DNA from: Phycisphaerae bacterium
GTDB taxonomy: Bacteria; Planctomycetota; Phycisphaerae; UBA1845; UTPLA1
DNA length: 5,878 bases
NCBI GenBank assembly: GCA_029259995.1
Contig: JAJDEC010000406.1
Coordinates: 1 to 5,878, forward strand
Reading direction: 5' to 3'
The notes below the pieces were generated by a model. That model ran no database searches. It was given only the letters and a program-made list of their open reading frames with translations, and had not been told where the DNA came from. How positions within the stretch are numbered: position 1 is the first letter of the stretch; each line of letters starts with the position of its first letter. The position numbers were made by a program, and so were the translations under genes. Below are positions 5,252-5,878 of this stretch, in pieces.

Positions 5252-5272
5252 CGTAGGTTGGGTCATCGACCC
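5252..5272. repeat. Dispersed palindromic repeat, partial copy C
   Basis: Twenty of 21 nt match the first part of copy A at 3986-4006, in the same orientation. The right side differs (gacccc instead of gacccgac), so only 5 bp of the stem remain. It lies in the spacer between nnrD and the convergent PEP-CTERM gene, which shows that the repeat is dispersed and not only tandem around larB. Confidence 0.6.
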
Positions 5273-5359
5273 CGGCATCGGTCGCGCGATTCCAGGATAT
5301 CAATCGCCAGTTCGAAACATTTGCGATATTGAGAATGACATTCAATCGACCGCGATTGC

Positions 5360-5878
5360 TCACGCCCATTTTCGTCGGCGTCGCAGCAGGGGCATCGCTG
5401 AGAAGAAAAGAAGCGCTGCTGTCGCAGGCTCGGGGTAGAATTGGATGACAGGCGATCGTCCGGCACCAATCTGGGTGCTATCCGCAGGTGCGCCGTGACC
5501 GAAACGGATTGTGGTCCCTTGAGCGTTCGATTGGGCCCACAGTCCCACGCCAACCTGTGCGTATATGAAGCCTTCGAAGTATGTATATCCGGAGCGGCTG
5601 TATGGTACGGCCGTAAACGTCAGTGTGCCAAGGAGAACTCTCTCTCCCAGGTACCCAGGCCCTGCAAACGTCGCACCGCCGAAATTCGAGGCGATTTCGC
5701 CGGGACCATAGCTGCCTTGATTGCTTGGCGGCGTGGCAATACCCGCCACAGGAGGATTCAAGGCGTAGGACGTCAGGGCAACGCCGTAGTCCGCCGTGAG
5801 TGTCGTGTTGGCGCCGTAGATACCGACGTCAGTCACATTGGCAAACATCTGAACCCTGAATTCAAACTCATCCCCCTG
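5360..5878 (-). CDS. PEP-CTERM sorting-domain protein, C-terminal part (5' end outside window)
   Basis: The frame is open from the window edge (no stop upstream of the ATG at 5848, and the ten residues before it, QGDEFEFRVQ, continue the same hydrophilic/beta style), so the gene is cut by the edge; 172 residues are visible. The C-terminus is a PEP-CTERM signal: YPEPA (Pro-Glu-Pro at residues 149-151), a hydrophobic segment of about 14 residues, then RRRRK. Such proteins are exported by Sec and handled at the membrane by an exosortase (EpsH family), usually being surface or matrix proteins. The rest is rich in Gly, Thr, Ala, Tyr and predicted beta-strands (for example LLGTLTFTAVPY), without cysteines or an enzymatic motif. 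A cohesin-like or generic beta-sandwich fold is a guess. The signal peptide would lie outside the window. It converges on nnrD. Confidence 0.88.
   Translation of the reverse strand, partial: QGDEFEFRVQMFANVTDVGIYGANTTLTADYGVALTSYALNPPVAGIATPPSNQGSYGPGEIASNFGGATFAGPGYLGERVLLGTLTFTAVPYSRSGYTYFEGFIYAQVGVGLWAQSNAQGTTIRFGHGAPADSTQIGAGRSPVIQFYPEPATAALLFFSAMPLLRRRRKWA

Noticed and set aside
5343..5358. Small hairpin caatcg/cgattg just after the PEP-CTERM stop
   Set aside because: Only 6 bp, no T-run on the minus strand; too weak to call a terminator.
5263..5553. Minus-strand open frame with a CPCC motif overlapping the PEP-CTERM gene
   Set aside because: Same strand but different frame from the PEP-CTERM protein; the Cys cluster is produced by reading the sorting-signal codons out of frame.

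Overview
The window looks like chromosomal DNA of a planctomycete-type bacterium, possibly of the Phycisphaerae/Pirellulales kind. This is inference from several signals: GC-rich coding DNA, a C-terminal PEP-CTERM sorting signal, a small zinc-ribbon membrane protein opening with a CPxCxYDLRG signature, an Asn/Asp-rich protein tail, and many palindromic repeats between genes. No rRNA, tRNA, CRISPR array, transposase or phage gene is visible.

Layout: (1) 2-94, the 3' end of a + strand gene with an Asn-alternating tail, followed by a strong hairpin (130-157) that probably ends transcription from both sides. (2) 237-1570, a two-gene minus-strand operon: a rhodanese-methyltransferase fusion, then a zinc-ribbon/three-helix membrane protein translationally coupled to it by a TTGA stop/start overlap. 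(3) 1714-2951, a divergent + strand operon: an unrecognised P-loop NTPase, then a DUF971 (GBBH-like N-terminal) protein, coupled by an ATGA overlap. (4) 2952-3185, a gene-free spacer with short direct repeats, a REPIN-like double hairpin and a consensus TATAAT box very close to the next start codon. (5) 3186-3941, larB, a nickel-pincer-nucleotide carboxylase/hydrolase. (6) 3942-4172, a spacer packed with five hairpins and two near-identical direct repeats. (7) 4173-5198, nnrD, an ADP-dependent NAD(P)H-hydrate dehydratase. (8) 5199-5359, a convergent spacer with an AT-rich hairpin and a third copy of the repeat from region 6. (9) 5360-5878, the C-terminal part of a minus-strand PEP-CTERM protein that runs off the window.

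The genes are mostly housekeeping or accessory metabolism. LarB and NnrD both act on nicotinate/nicotinamide dinucleotides (one builds a Ni cofactor from NaAD, the other repairs hydrated NAD(P)H), which may or may not explain their adjacency. The P-loop/DUF971 pair has no function that can be read from sequence; DUF971 also occurs as a domain on Mrp/ApbC-type iron-sulfur carriers, so a metal- or cluster-related role is a guess. No convincing new defence or mobile system is visible. The least explained material is the intergenic repeat population, the apparently leaderless larB promoter and the P-loop/DUF971 pair.
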